A DNA stretch of 64,000 nucleotides from Pirellulales bacterium (GTDB taxonomy: Bacteria > Planctomycetota > Planctomycetia > Pirellulales > Lacipirellulaceae): assembly GCA_022841705.1 (NCBI GenBank), contig JALHQZ010000008.1, positions 89,582-153,581 on the forward strand, read 5' to 3'. The translations under genes and the position numbers were made by a program. Numbering within the stretch: the first letter of the stretch is position 1; each line of letters opens with the position of its first letter. A model generated the notes under the pieces. That model searched no databases. It saw only the letters and a list, made by a program, of their open reading frames with translations, and was not told where the DNA came from. Positions 58,101-64,000 of this stretch are shown piece after piece.

Positions 58101-60850
58101 GACGTGGGCTCGGGAGTCGACGTGGGCTCGGGCGTTGCCGTGGGTTCGGGCGTTGCCGTCGGTTCGGGCGTCGACGTGGGCTCGGGCGTCGACGTCGGTT
58201 CGGGAGTCGACGTGGGCTCGGGAGTCGACGTGGGCTCGGGAGTCGACGTCGGCTCGGGCGTTGCCGTCGGCTCGGGCGTTGACGTCGGCTCGGGCGTTGA
58301 CGTCGGCTCGGGCGTTGCCGTCGGCTCGGGCGTTGACGTCGGCTCGGGCGTGGACGTGGGCTCGGGCGTTGACGTGGGCTCGGGAGTCGACGTGGGCTCG
58401 GGCGTGGACGTGGGCTCGGGCGTTGACGTGGGCTCGGGCGTTGACGTCGGCTCGGGCGTTGACGTCGGCTCGGGTGTTGACGTCGGCTCGGGCGTCGAAG
58501 TCGGCTCGGGCGTTGACGTCGGCTCGGGCGTCGCCGTCGGCGCGGGCGTTGTCGAGATCGGTCTGCAGCAGGTGTAGATTTCGACCTTGGAACTTTCCGC
58601 GCCCGTAAACGTTCCGTTGATGAAGAGGTTGGCCGTCACGTTGAGGCCGGTGTTGAGGAGGCTAGCGGGCGACACCAGCAGCTGCACGTTAAAGCTCTGG
58701 CCATTGACTGCGTTGATGTCTGCATTGCCGGCCACGCCACTGACGAGGATGTTCTCCAGACGCACGGTTGTGCCGGTCTGAGCGGTCACAAGAACGCGGA
58801 GTTCCGCGATACTCTCGGGCGTGCATCCAGTGCGATTGAACATGAATGCCGTCAGCATCGGAGTGGTGAGAGGCGCCACCGTGTTGACCTGCGAACTCTG
58901 AGAATCGAGCGTAAAGTCGTACGCGTAGACGATCGAGTTGTTTGAAGGCTTGATCCAGGTGATGTGCTGCGCAGTGCGATTGCCAGGCCCGCCCAGATCA
59001 GCAACGCCCAGATAATGCTCTTGCTGGTCGGCACTCGCACGAAAGTTGCGGAAGCGAACAGCGGTCGCTGTTTTGCAAGGTCCTGGTGGGCTGGTGGGCG
59101 CGGGCGTTGTGGTCACCGTAATCGACGTCGGCTCGGGCGTCGACGTGGGTTCAGGCGTCGAAGTGGGCTCGGGCGTCGCCGTCGGCTCGGGCGTCGACGT
59201 GGGCTCGGGCGTTGCCGTCGGCTCGGGCGTTGCCGTCGGCTCGGGCGTTGCCGTCGGCTCGGGCGTCGACGTCGGCTCGGGCGTCGCTGGCGGATCGCAA
59301 ATGTCGCCAATACCGTCGCCGTCGGTGTCCAGCTGAAACGGCACCCACGTCAAACCGTTGAGATCGGCAAAGCCAGCTGAGCCTACCAGCATTGGGTTGC
59401 CGTTGGGTCCGTCCAAAAGCTTGAAGAGCGCCGATGCCACTAGCGGAGCGGTTGCCGATGCAGATGTCGTAGCGTACCACGTGCCGTCTGCATTTTCGAA
59501 AGAGGCAAAGCCAGTCACGTTTTGCGATTCGTACTCCACAATGGCACCGGGCAAGATCGCAGTGCCGGCGAGCAGGTCGATTTCGACAATCAACGTAGAG
59601 GCCGTGTAGTCTCCATACGCCTCAGTGATGCCGTAGAGTTTTCCGGACACAGCGTCCACTGCAATACCGCCGAAACGCGCATCTGGCAGAATTGCCACAC
59701 CAGACACCGGGACGACAACTGTCGCTGCAGAGGGATACAGCTGAACAAGAATCGAGTCTGCGTTCTCTCCGATGTTGCCCGCGCCATAAAGCACATTGTC
59801 AACGTAAACCGTGGCGTCGATTCGCCACGGATCGTTGTTGGCATCACGCGCAAATACAACTGTTTCGCGCGGGGCACGCGGCGGCAGTGTAGGAAACACT
59901 TGAACAAGGAGAGTGCCAAGTCCAATTGTCGAAACCCACGCCTCTCCGGAAAACTTGTTGTAGGCAATCGACAGCGACTCCAGCGACTCGAGACCAAACG
60001 CTTCCGGACCAAAAGGCAGCGAGCCCAGACCAGTTGTCAGATTGTACTTGACAACGGCAGAGAAATCTCCCGATGAATTGGTTCGCGACACAACGCCAAA
60101 CAGCTCGCCGCCGTTGGGCTGTCTCGGGCAGTTGTCGCAGCTGTCCGGCACGCCGTCGCCGTCAGTGTCGACGTCGTCGAGCACGCAGCCGCCTGCGGTC
60201 TCGTCGCACTTGCCGCACAGCACGGTGCGATTGGCGCCGCCCAGAGGAAAGCCGGGCAGAGTGCATGGCGAGCCAGTCAAAGTCGGGTTAAAAGTCCCCT
60301 GGCATCCGCCGTTCGCGTCGCAAATTGGCAACTTGCAAGTGTCTGCGGGCGGCGAGCAGAGAGAGCTGTCACCGGCCACAGTACAGAGGCTAGCGTCACT
60401 GCAAACGGGCACAAGGCAGTCCTCGGTGTTTTGGTCCGGCGGGCAGTCCTCATCCACCTCGCACTCGCAGTGCGGATCAGGATCGTTGGGGCACGGGTCG
60501 CAGAGGTTGGAGATCGTGTCTTTGTCCGTGTCAAAGTCGCCCAGCGAGCCTGGGTCGTTGAGCTGGACGCAGCCGTTGAACTCGTCGCGGCAAGCCTGAA
60601 TCAGCGTCGAGTTGGCGGTGGAATTGAGCATCTTCACCTGCCACTCGGCCTGGTCGTTTTCGCCCGTGTTGCTCAGCAAATCCATGCAGATTTGCTGAGC
60701 AAACAAGTGGCAATAGGTGACGTTCACCAGCGGATTGCCGTCGTTGGTTGTGATGCAGCACGCGGCCGCCTTGTCGGCGAGCACGTTGCCGAACGCAACG
60801 CGCACGCCACAAAGCACCGTGGCTGCTACAAACACGTTGGTCCACATCAT
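49139..60850 (-). CDS. Giant secreted mosaic protein, 3903 aa, mucin-like
   Basis: The double ATG at 60850/60847 opens a signal peptide (MMWTNVFVAATVLCGVRVAF). Near residue 250 are thrombospondin-3-like calcium repeats (DTDGDGVPDSCDNCP, later DTDGDGIGDICDPP) around a propeller-like domain (260-515). Pro/Thr linkers of TPEPTS/TPEPTA repeats lie near 521-575, 767-921 and 1847-2031, and a PTPRPTP linker near 3003-3077. Between them are Cys-rich domains, and near 2330-2780 a second propeller-like region. Residues near 3600 (SGAHMPDNDLNDAVF) carry the D-x-D-x-N-D signature shared with the 2070-residue protein. Dibasic sites (GRKRN, SQKRS, LRKRN, RRKRQ) suggest Kex2/furin-type processing. The C-terminus is Cys-rich (CPYGRCYGY). 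It is probably a glycosylated virion fibre or secreted adhesin. Confidence 0.85.
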   Translation of the reverse strand: MMWTNVFVAATVLCGVRVAFGNVLADKAAACCITTNDGNPLVNVTYCHLFAQQICMDLLSNTGENDQAEWQVKMLNSTANSTLIQACRDEFNGCVQLNDPGSLGDFDTDKDTISNLCDPCPNDPDPHCECEVDEDCPPDQNTEDCLVPVCSDASLCTVAGDSSLCSPPADTCKLPICDANGGCQGTFNPTLTGSPCTLPGFPLGGANRTVLCGKCDETAGGCVLDDVDTDGDGVPDSCDNCPRQPNGGELFGVVSRTNSSGDFSAVVKYNLTTGLGSLPFGPEAFGLESLESLSIAYNKFSGEAWVSTIGLGTLLVQVFPTLPPRAPRETVVFARDANNDPWRIDATVYVDNVLYGAGNIGENADSILVQLYPSAATVVVPVSGVAILPDARFGGIAVDAVSGKLYGITEAYGDYTASTLIVEIDLLAGTAILPGAIVEYESQNVTGFASFENADGTWYATTSASATAPLVASALFKLLDGPNGNPMLVGSAGFADLNGLTWVPFQLDTDGDGIGDICDPPATPEPTSTPEPTATPEPTATPEPTATPEPTSTPEPTATPEPTSTPEPTSTPEPTSITVTTTPAPTSPPGPCKTATAVRFRNFRASADQQEHYLGVADLGGPGNRTAQHITWIKPSNNSIVYAYDFTLDSQSSQVNTVAPLTTPMLTAFMFNRTGCTPESIAELRVLVTAQTGTTVRLENILVSGVAGNADINAVNGQSFNVQLLVSPASLLNTGLNVTANLFINGTFTGAESSKVEIYTCCRPISTTPAPTATPEPTSTPEPTSTPEPTSTPEPTSTPEPTSTPEPTSTPEPTSTPEPTSTPEPTSTPEPTSTPEPTSTPEPTATPEPTSTPEPTSTPEPTATPEPTSTPEPTSTPEPTSTPEPTSTPEPTSTPEPTATPEPTATPEPTSTPEPTSTPTSTPTSTPSGTPTPAPTPCPGCPVDCDCDPANFLILDGKLASDNRCCGALFDAGGPNRTQSFDEFLLTTFQLTPLSFSETTHCKRCFEIRKLEKTGDAELLIDLDSSGTAPFSLTNADVGKVICGGFGATTTISVLVGITGQAGTIDFDISFKCECEEKPTPVPTPPLTCTDDPANLLVWSATNTFASAFVNAPATVGMLGFNKSEQCCGLFTDGNPAGPTAFPDRGDGTSELMVLVPPTPPNNGFPGLLPSRECRICVKFNFYNSSGTGFAAQMYIREFSASLLGVSIAGVPVSSGLEFCSPYGGGLGFYVYTLASPPLLLDFEAVTRCECQPRSDVLRPCNENSRGFPNRIAFANDTVAETCCATITDSGGLEGNQTVAFVPSVPGSGVPGTFVRGFERMTVRPQLPLAVASSPTNVECKICVTIVSFDEKFDPSTDVLATTSNGRLRIFDESGLSINDGVATDFFATTSENLVSTTRGGNRICSNYGSGLVLFVSNGNPARPNITVDFELSTDCECRTKVIDASCDFGAATCSAVCPSLSATPCAARDAQVFSVSADEIPTGTQEHQLNQWLEKRGVAVAAISPTSSRQVVSVFNSTRPACGAFALGSPNEHCGGEGWGHGGAPGRKGENCEPARKQCLALTHDCDSAPGSCPSTAGGQMVFEFCAPARVQSLTLLNAQKGSKITFFDEFGVECAEPYHVPYWGDNAKHTTGPLTIGDATLYDIHSYPSDAWTLAHCHGEPVSRVVLQLTGATCVDDLEYTLTTLGRSECISDCAGTCCFPANDPAGQSQCVANRAECASGAVFVPDTVESCVLDNAQLQCESFLQPLCCPVNDRRENVGPADMRPVHECLRLGQSARDNWFCEPNSEFGACCTNNGECQDGVPDGLCRSLGFLHFPRAYCRDTGVDRCRRGQCCEIDDVPPTPAPTAVTTPAPTTTTTPAPTSTPEPTSTPEPTATPEPTATPEPTATPEPTATPEPTSTPEPTATPEPTATPEPTATPEPTATPEPTATPEPTATPEPTATPEPTATPEPTATPEPTATPEPTATPEPTATPEPTATPEPTATPEPTATPEPTATPEPTSTPEPTATPEPTSTPEPTATPEPTPVDCSTLVCGLPANYNDITSCSRVGKCAFLGPEGAPPGCVVPGTTSPCSNGMCTAQDALDGIDCVCDECFCSGLNPGGVREPSQCAVLTTPSTTQAPTATPAPTSTPAPPCGSCPLTPFAGDVESLPCKTAQSIVQGTCQAGGCRLLRTNPSLAPVSCSEVGCSAEGTRCDCDPMSGPICFCEATISNTVYASLCNTCETKTPTPDGICEAGKCGGALADAQCECACKDEAGDIQGPCSSQDGRKRNVEEDSLEQKLRAIKPRKIALSAARQRPTGRFSTQGRPAALKSELWHAVSYRSNSSASLLGDRGSLSKRAPAIRNIANFSGPAYTGQSPPSASGAVGVQYAVAVVDAYFEIRSRSGALLAQPTLRNVVQMECNASRPTGDITDTRVIYDRYAGRFLISFLEINDFGVANGGVDDNATLHFIHFNDTTGDVGCVRTPASFASNYFSFPQLAVDADALYVTGLVTNFQNESPLRSMVLASFDRATLYTSPTPTVWSSEIAASASLRADTHWSPSDVFDAVPGGGVFLTAYVPSSTGVEEIQVIRVTNGWNAGVAVAYSGTFTTGEFDANDVNVALPHSLQPAVPELVSTGDSRVLSSVWRNGQLKFVATCNVGSGYTGVLSGTFAVGAGTPTPADLELYDYKSQEVSVFYPSMAVNSDGDTKIQMVVAGDLVYLSLVAVSQFQSNVALLKPGEDAYTRTILQTAQWGPYTSMAADPVDTEALWAFGPYPIVRNSVAPANTQGRWATWWSKCLVGLCDIGETAVCACPGTIPPPATTTQITTPQPTESAPTQAPLLCEDFNPSAQGTCAGACPANGASCKCACRDGSTLFPCFPTPTQICFAAETPVCTCATLQPGSQKRSVAAEEETPVEEAPNKSWLSWLGGRKLLEVEEDDDYNSYNEESSDEASELRKRNGYRCKKNSDCHDDVAGDCYKFVCQNGWCEKAKKPRGSDCWHEDCGDYGKCDDWANCKCPMTTTPTPTTTPKPSPAPTPRPTPRPTPRPTPRPTPKPSPAPSPAPTPRPTPRPSPAPTPRPSPAPTPRPTPHPTTTKAPATPKPTVVHPPSDCTPDLLRKQCEQKSTFAVFTPYAEGESGCVDSQPCRLACGDCKVSAFVKPLSNGEQVIEYFVTGCDGAGPQIDAIVFNSRRHIGGGPHAEYCELDCEDARCGFVAPTGAGYIDLSEDEKSSSSSSSSSTSSRYPQCRVTKHHCGQHEPRLVLPLSAAHRGVELHVPRHFEIVYETVWLRKPGVTNCETLCELKLPVPRCAEPPEAPCGGWPCSADTEKWGSEKESSEKWHSEKESSGSKKSSGSKKHSSSSADKSAGGGGDRVATLAVQGADAASLGVCSTPSSAWVREHTSASDERVAARAWANAVEAHLIALMDCQPSAVASQERQVVELPTHDLFSCNYVQCRASLDAASALTNNRAPQTVSEVLARAAELSLAARQFYSNGRYKQARQSSCCAEAAVHAVLERYSCGETHCSLASIYPGAGSIQAYAALLSSEGSQQDDDSRRKRQAEVSSDDASGDYSASDADDEKYELARVANAQQDAAAGEFVVAFEECESPSGAHMPDNDLNDAVFAVAASSIVEARAGGAWLASTLHLAPVALGSLRDFSLDLRFADAGLPAGARVRVVHYGLGASETCYTVNSLADETLECPSANSVRVFRSVRASLPQHEAAAGTPYVNTLADLPQATPSHLTSVFVTLPRHLHQSPSLALAFELRDRASSCVVQTRRFASADRERGFGVIAPAPFRHPLEGVPAFFNGTLAAAGGICVGGDSAAARCSEAQECAGGYCQLDGAAAYHCVDAPAPGVNLDALCSRRSQCPYGRCYGYSRATERGAYPKLADFLDLAAPSTWYLAPDVSAGLYERSRK
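51640..51840. repeat. PTPRPTP coding repeat
   Basis: Tandem units of the type GGCGTCGGGCGA and GGGGCGGGGCTC on the plus strand code for PTPRPTPRP and PSPAPTP on the minus strand. A flexible Pro-rich linker in the giant protein. Confidence 0.8.
54770..55262. repeat. TPEPT(S/A) coding minisatellite, about 27 units
   Basis: About 27 tandem 18-bp units (GTCGGCTCGGGCGTCGCC and close variants), each coding for six residues TPEPTA or TPEPTS on the minus strand. Synonymous differences (GGC/GGT/GGG, GTA/GTC) show that it is not a perfectly new expansion. Confidence 0.9.
58087..58548. repeat. TPEPTS coding minisatellite, about 25 units
   Basis: About 25 tandem 18-bp units with the same core as the block at 54770 but mainly the Ser (GAC) version. 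The two blocks probably arose by duplication within the gene. Confidence 0.9.
59125..59286. repeat. TPEPT(S/A) coding minisatellite, about 9 units
   Basis: Nine 18-bp units, the shortest of the three related blocks, directly next to the DTDGDG calcium repeat. Confidence 0.9.
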
Positions 60851-60894
60851 ACTTGTTTCTCGTTGTGTTTGTGTACTGCTTTCTTCTTTCGGAA

Positions 60895-63165
60895 TCAGCG
60901 TTTGGACCGGCACTTGAAAAACGCCATATCAATTGTCGGCTGATTCTTGGGCGGCAGCGGCGGCAGCGCTTTGGCGCGCTTTTTCGGCGTCGTGGCTGAT
61001 GCTGCCTTGGGTGTGGTGGCGCGCTTTCTCGGTGTGGTGGGCGGCGCTTTCTTCGGTGCAGTGGCTTCGGCCACGACTGCCGCGAGCTCGGTTTTCGAAA
61101 TTGCGCGCTCTTTCGGCGCCGCATCGGGTGCGCGGCGCGCCACCTGCGCACCCGAGTGCTTAAAGTGCGCCTCGATTGTGCTGTCGGCCAACTGCGTGTC
61201 GGCCGCCGGCAATGCGCGCATTTCATGCCGGCAGAGAAAGACAAAGTCACCCTGCTCCAGGCCGGCGCTCGCGCAGCGCTGCGCCACCTCCAAGAGACGC
61301 GGATCGCTCTTACCGCGCACTCGCAGCAAGTCGTGCAGTTCGGCGCCGCTGTCGTGCAGCTCGCCAAAGAGCACGGCGGCGTACTGATCGACGCGCAGCG
61401 CCGCATCGCTCTGCTGCTGACGCGTGTGCGTCTTTTCCGAAAAGAGTTTCTCGTCGTCGAGGCAGGCGCGGTACTCGGCCGCCTGCTCAAACGTCAGACC
61501 GGTGGTGGCGGTGGTCATTCGACCAAACGCCTCGATGTGGTGCGCCACGCGCGCATAGTGCGGCGCCTCTCCATTGGCGGCGAAGAAGATGCGGCTCGCC
61601 GGAAACTCAAACGCCAGCTTGTGCTCGAGCGCCTCTGTTTCGACGACGCGCCCCAGCCACGCCGCCGGCGTCGCCACAGCCAAATCAAAGTGAATCGCCT
61701 TGTCCGTATCGAGCCCGTCGCGGCCAGCGTAGCCAGTCTCGCGCCGCTCGTCGTCGTAGAGAGCGGCAATCGAGAGCGAGTCGAGCGCATCGGCGAGCGC
61801 CGCCATCACCGGCCGTCGCACGCGCACATCGCCGTCGACGACGCGCGGCGCATTCGCATGCAGCAGCTCACCGAGAGTCTCGGCGTCGCTGCGTGCGTCA
61901 AAGCGCGCTTCGCACTCGGCGCGCGGATCAATGGCACGCACGCACTCGAGCAGCGAATAGTTCAGCGCCTGTCGCTCGCAGAAATCTCTCGATTCGCCAC
62001 CGCCGACATACGCCGAGAGAACGGCGGCGCGCACGTCGCCGTGCGCCCCTATAGCAATATGCATCGCCATCTTTTGCGTGAGATCGGGGAACGTTGCTGC
62101 GAGGTGCGCGGCAAACTCCTCGCGCGTAGCAAAGTCGTCGCGCGACTCTGTCTCCACTCGCGCTGCCAACTGCGCACCTAGAATCTCGGCGTCGGCCAGC
62201 GTCACCGCTTCGTACTGGTAGATGTGCGCCGAAACACGCTGCGCCAGCGTGGCGCCGAGATTCGGAAAGGCGGCGGCCAGGTGTGCAGCAAGCGCTTGCG
62301 CGTGCACGCCATTCGCTTTCAACTGCCGAAACTTGCGCTCATCGCGGCCAAAGAGCCAGCTGTTGTCGCGCGCATAGAAATCGTCGCACACCAGAATGCG
62401 CGGGCAGCGCAGCTCGCACAGCGCATCGACCAACAGACGCTTTTCGGCCGGCTGCAAAACATCAAAGTCATCGACGCACACCAGCAGTCGCTCGCGCGCC
62501 TCCCGATCCAGAAGACGCGCGAGCCGCTCGCGCCACACCTCGGCATCGGTCGCCTCGTCGCACAGCTTCGCTTCTTTCTTGTCACTATAGCCGCTCCATT
62601 CGGTGTCGGCGCACGAAAATCGCATCACGCGCCGGCCACACACCGCCTCGCTGCCGCTCGCCGCCGCCAGTTCGTTCAGCGCCAGCGTCTTGCCGCACCC
62701 GGACCGGCCCCACAGCACCAGACAGGGCGGCGCGGCGCCAAATGAGTCGGGCGCCGCCACATACTCATCCAGCTTGCTCTTCCACGCACGCTCGCCACGC
62801 TGCACCCAGCCGCTGCCATCGCACTGCGAACCCGACGGCAGAAATGCACTCGGATAGAAACGCCTCCATTCATCAACACCAGCGCGACCCATTTCAACAT
62901 TCTCCACTACCGCGCCGCCGCCAAGAAGGCTCGCTAGCTTGGTAAGTACGCGCACACTCGTCACCTGCACTTGCGCGCCAATAGCGCCGCGCAAGTGAGC
63001 AACAACGTCATCGACTTGCGACTGGTCTTCAAATGCATCGCGAACCACCCAGTACACGCCACCCAAATCGCTTGTCTGGAGAGCGACGCTAGGGCGCATC
63101 AGACGACGGCCGCGCGCCGGCGCCTCCACTAGGTGCCAAAAGTCGCTAACAATCACATCGTTCAT
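60895..63165 (-). CDS. AAA+ ATPase, clamp-loader (RFC large subunit)-like
   Basis: 756 residues. Walker A is VLWGRSGCGKTLAL near residue 157 and Walker B is LLVCVDDFDVL near 231, followed by RILVCDDFYARD (sensor 1 region). C-terminal helices and a repeated segment (AAHLAAAFPNLGATLAQRVS and AAHLATFPDLTQKMAM-like) continue the AAA+ lid. The order of motifs, a single AAA+ domain and a Lys-rich tail (KRATTPKAASATTPKKRAKA) fit the RFC1-like large subunit that loads the sliding clamp. The last residues (NQPTIDMAFFKCRSKR) resemble a PCNA-binding PIP box (QxxIxxFF) with one residue extra. No BRCT domain is seen. It probably works with the polymerase at 34669. Confidence 0.78.
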   Translation of the reverse strand: MNDVIVSDFWHLVEAPARGRRLMRPSVALQTSDLGGVYWVVRDAFEDQSQVDDVVAHLRGAIGAQVQVTSVRVLTKLASLLGGGAVVENVEMGRAGVDEWRRFYPSAFLPSGSQCDGSGWVQRGERAWKSKLDEYVAAPDSFGAAPPCLVLWGRSGCGKTLALNELAAASGSEAVCGRRVMRFSCADTEWSGYSDKKEAKLCDEATDAEVWRERLARLLDREARERLLVCVDDFDVLQPAEKRLLVDALCELRCPRILVCDDFYARDNSWLFGRDERKFRQLKANGVHAQALAAHLAAAFPNLGATLAQRVSAHIYQYEAVTLADAEILGAQLAARVETESRDDFATREEFAAHLAATFPDLTQKMAMHIAIGAHGDVRAAVLSAYVGGGESRDFCERQALNYSLLECVRAIDPRAECEARFDARSDAETLGELLHANAPRVVDGDVRVRRPVMAALADALDSLSIAALYDDERRETGYAGRDGLDTDKAIHFDLAVATPAAWLGRVVETEALEHKLAFEFPASRIFFAANGEAPHYARVAHHIEAFGRMTTATTGLTFEQAAEYRACLDDEKLFSEKTHTRQQQSDAALRVDQYAAVLFGELHDSGAELHDLLRVRGKSDPRLLEVAQRCASAGLEQGDFVFLCRHEMRALPAADTQLADSTIEAHFKHSGAQVARRAPDAAPKERAISKTELAAVVAEATAPKKAPPTTPRKRATTPKAASATTPKKRAKALPPLPPKNQPTIDMAFFKCRSKR

Positions 63166-63205
63166 TTTTCACCGCCGCTGCCCACACCAATGACAAATGC
63201 CTCCC

Positions 63206-63706
63206 TCAATGTTGCATGCACATCTCGCTCAGCCACCCCGCCTCATTTGTCTCTTCTAAACAAACTTGCACAGACCGCCAGTCGAAAACAACGAGCGAAT
63301 CTACGTCCAACGCGTATCTCGCGCAAGCTCTGTCCGACAGAAAGACGGCAGCGTAATTCTGTGCAACGCGATACCAGTCAACTAGTAGAGTACCACGTGG
63401 AACAGCTGTGGTTGATCGGTATTCGTCTTCAAAAGCATAGCGCTCGGCCCGCGTCTCGATTACACGAATCGGTTTGTCGACGCAAACCGAAACAAGGCGA
63501 TACTTGTACTTGTATTTACCAAGCTTCAAACACGAGCCTCTGCAGTAGTTGAGCCACGCGTCACCAACGGCAAACCAGCGCACGTCTCCCAGCGGCTTAT
63601 CGCCCCATTCGTCCAACGGTAAGTTTGCAAATGTGGGTATCCAAGGCTCTGAAATCGACCACTCCGACTCCTTGTAGTGTACAAAGTCGCGCAGCTCAAA
63701 GCTCAT
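63206..63706 (-). CDS. Unknown protein, 166 aa
   Basis: Begins MSFELRDFVHYKESEWSISE. The protein is rich in Trp, Tyr and charged residues with mixed strands (KYKYRLVSVCVDKPIRVIET, PRGTLLVDWYRVAQNYAAVF). No signal peptide or membrane span, no family recognised. It lies 40 bp upstream of the AAA+ gene on the same strand. Confidence 0.65.
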   Translation of the reverse strand: MSFELRDFVHYKESEWSISEPWIPTFANLPLDEWGDKPLGDVRWFAVGDAWLNYCRGSCLKLGKYKYKYRLVSVCVDKPIRVIETRAERYAFEDEYRSTTAVPRGTLLVDWYRVAQNYAAVFLSDRACARYALDVDSLVVFDWRSVQVCLEETNEAGWLSEMCMQH

Positions 63707-63798
63707 GATTTACACAACTGAATCCTAAAAAACCAATGAAACTTTTTCTGACAAGAGCGCCGACTCGGTAGCATTGGTGTGTCAAAATCCAGATTCAC
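63707..63798. other. AT-rich spacer
   Basis: Leader of the unknown 166-aa gene and spacer to the repeat at the window edge; contains CCTAAAAAACC. No gene is seen. Confidence 0.5.
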
Positions 63799-64000
63799 CG
63801 CAAGCGCCGTGCGGTGAGATTACCTCGAAAAGTGTTTTCCCTTGGAAAAAGTAAAATGGCCGCCAGCGTGATGCGGCGAGACTGGCGGGGTGGAATGTTG
63901 GTTTACTCAAAAATTACAGATTTTTTCCGGCATTAAGGGTCAAAGCGTATCGCTAAAAATCGCGGATTAGTGACACGCTACTCGCACAACGATTCCGCGT
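63799..64000 (+). repeat. Partial third copy of the foldback arm, cut by window edge
   Basis: The last 202 bases match the left-arm orientation of the element at 14125 at roughly 90 percent. Where the two arms of that element differ, this copy usually follows the right arm (AAAAATTACAGATTTTTT, GTGACACGCTACTCGCA). The rest of the copy lies outside the window. Confidence 0.85.

Noticed and set aside
1..64000. tRNA genes and CRISPR arrays
   Set aside because: No cloverleaf with a TTC-loop pattern and no regularly spaced direct repeats with unique spacers were found by eye; the tandem repeats present are coding.

Overview
The window looks like part of the genome of a large double-stranded DNA virus of a eukaryote, or an integrated copy of one. 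It is GC-rich and densely packed. Genes are usually separated by a few to about 100 bp, lie on both strands, and have short A/T-rich leaders before an ATG. I see no bacterial ribosome-binding sites, no spliceosomal introns that are needed to explain an ORF, and no rRNA or tRNA genes. The best lineage markers are a delta-type family B DNA polymerase with a C-terminal cysteine-rich tail, a deoxynucleoside kinase, a clamp-loader-like AAA+ ATPase, ankyrin, RING and Josephin-type proteins, and a protein kinase. No double-jelly-roll capsid protein, packaging ATPase or RNA polymerase was recognised, so I cannot choose between Nucleocytoviricota and a mirusvirus-like lineage from this window.

Layout. 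1-13985: a cut-off secreted beta-helix-like protein, an F-box-like protein, a RING protein, an alpha-solenoid protein, a DUF3846-like protein, a NADAR protein, and a run of larger unknown proteins and membrane proteins. 13986-15036: a foldback repeat element with two 414-bp arms in inverted orientation. 15037-21936: deoxynucleoside kinase, a 791-bp AT-rich non-coding stretch, a phage-type MNIFFL-family protein, a Josephin-like protease, a glycosyltransferase and membrane proteins. 21971-31554: a 2070-residue secreted Cys-rich protein, a PD-(D/E)XK nuclease-like protein, a syntaxin-like SNARE and a second secreted Cys-rich protein. 31570-45687: protein kinase, small proteins, DNA polymerase, cupin, ankyrin protein, DGAT2-like acyltransferase, the second F-box-like paralogue and the second short-beta-repeat protein. 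45751-63706: a secreted flavin amine oxidase, a nucleotide-sugar-transporter-like protein, a 3903-residue mosaic secreted protein (11.7 kb), the AAA+ clamp-loader-like protein and an unknown protein. The right edge cuts into another copy of the foldback repeat.

Two themes stand out. One is replication and nucleotide supply: polymerase, AAA+ ATPase, kinase, nuclease. The other is an unusually rich secretory and membrane programme. It combines four secreted or surface proteins, two of them giant and carrying mucin-like Pro/Thr repeats, with a secreted oxidase, a glycosyltransferase, a sugar-transporter-like protein, an acyltransferase and a SNARE. A plausible reading, which is inference, is that the virus remodels host endomembranes and builds glycosylated surface fibres. 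Several ubiquitin-related proteins (RING, Josephin, F-box-like, and two proteins with a shared SOCS-box-like tail) point to a third theme of host ubiquitin control.

Many start codons were moved downstream from the longest open frame to the first in-frame ATG. All functional names rest on motif reading by eye, not on searches.
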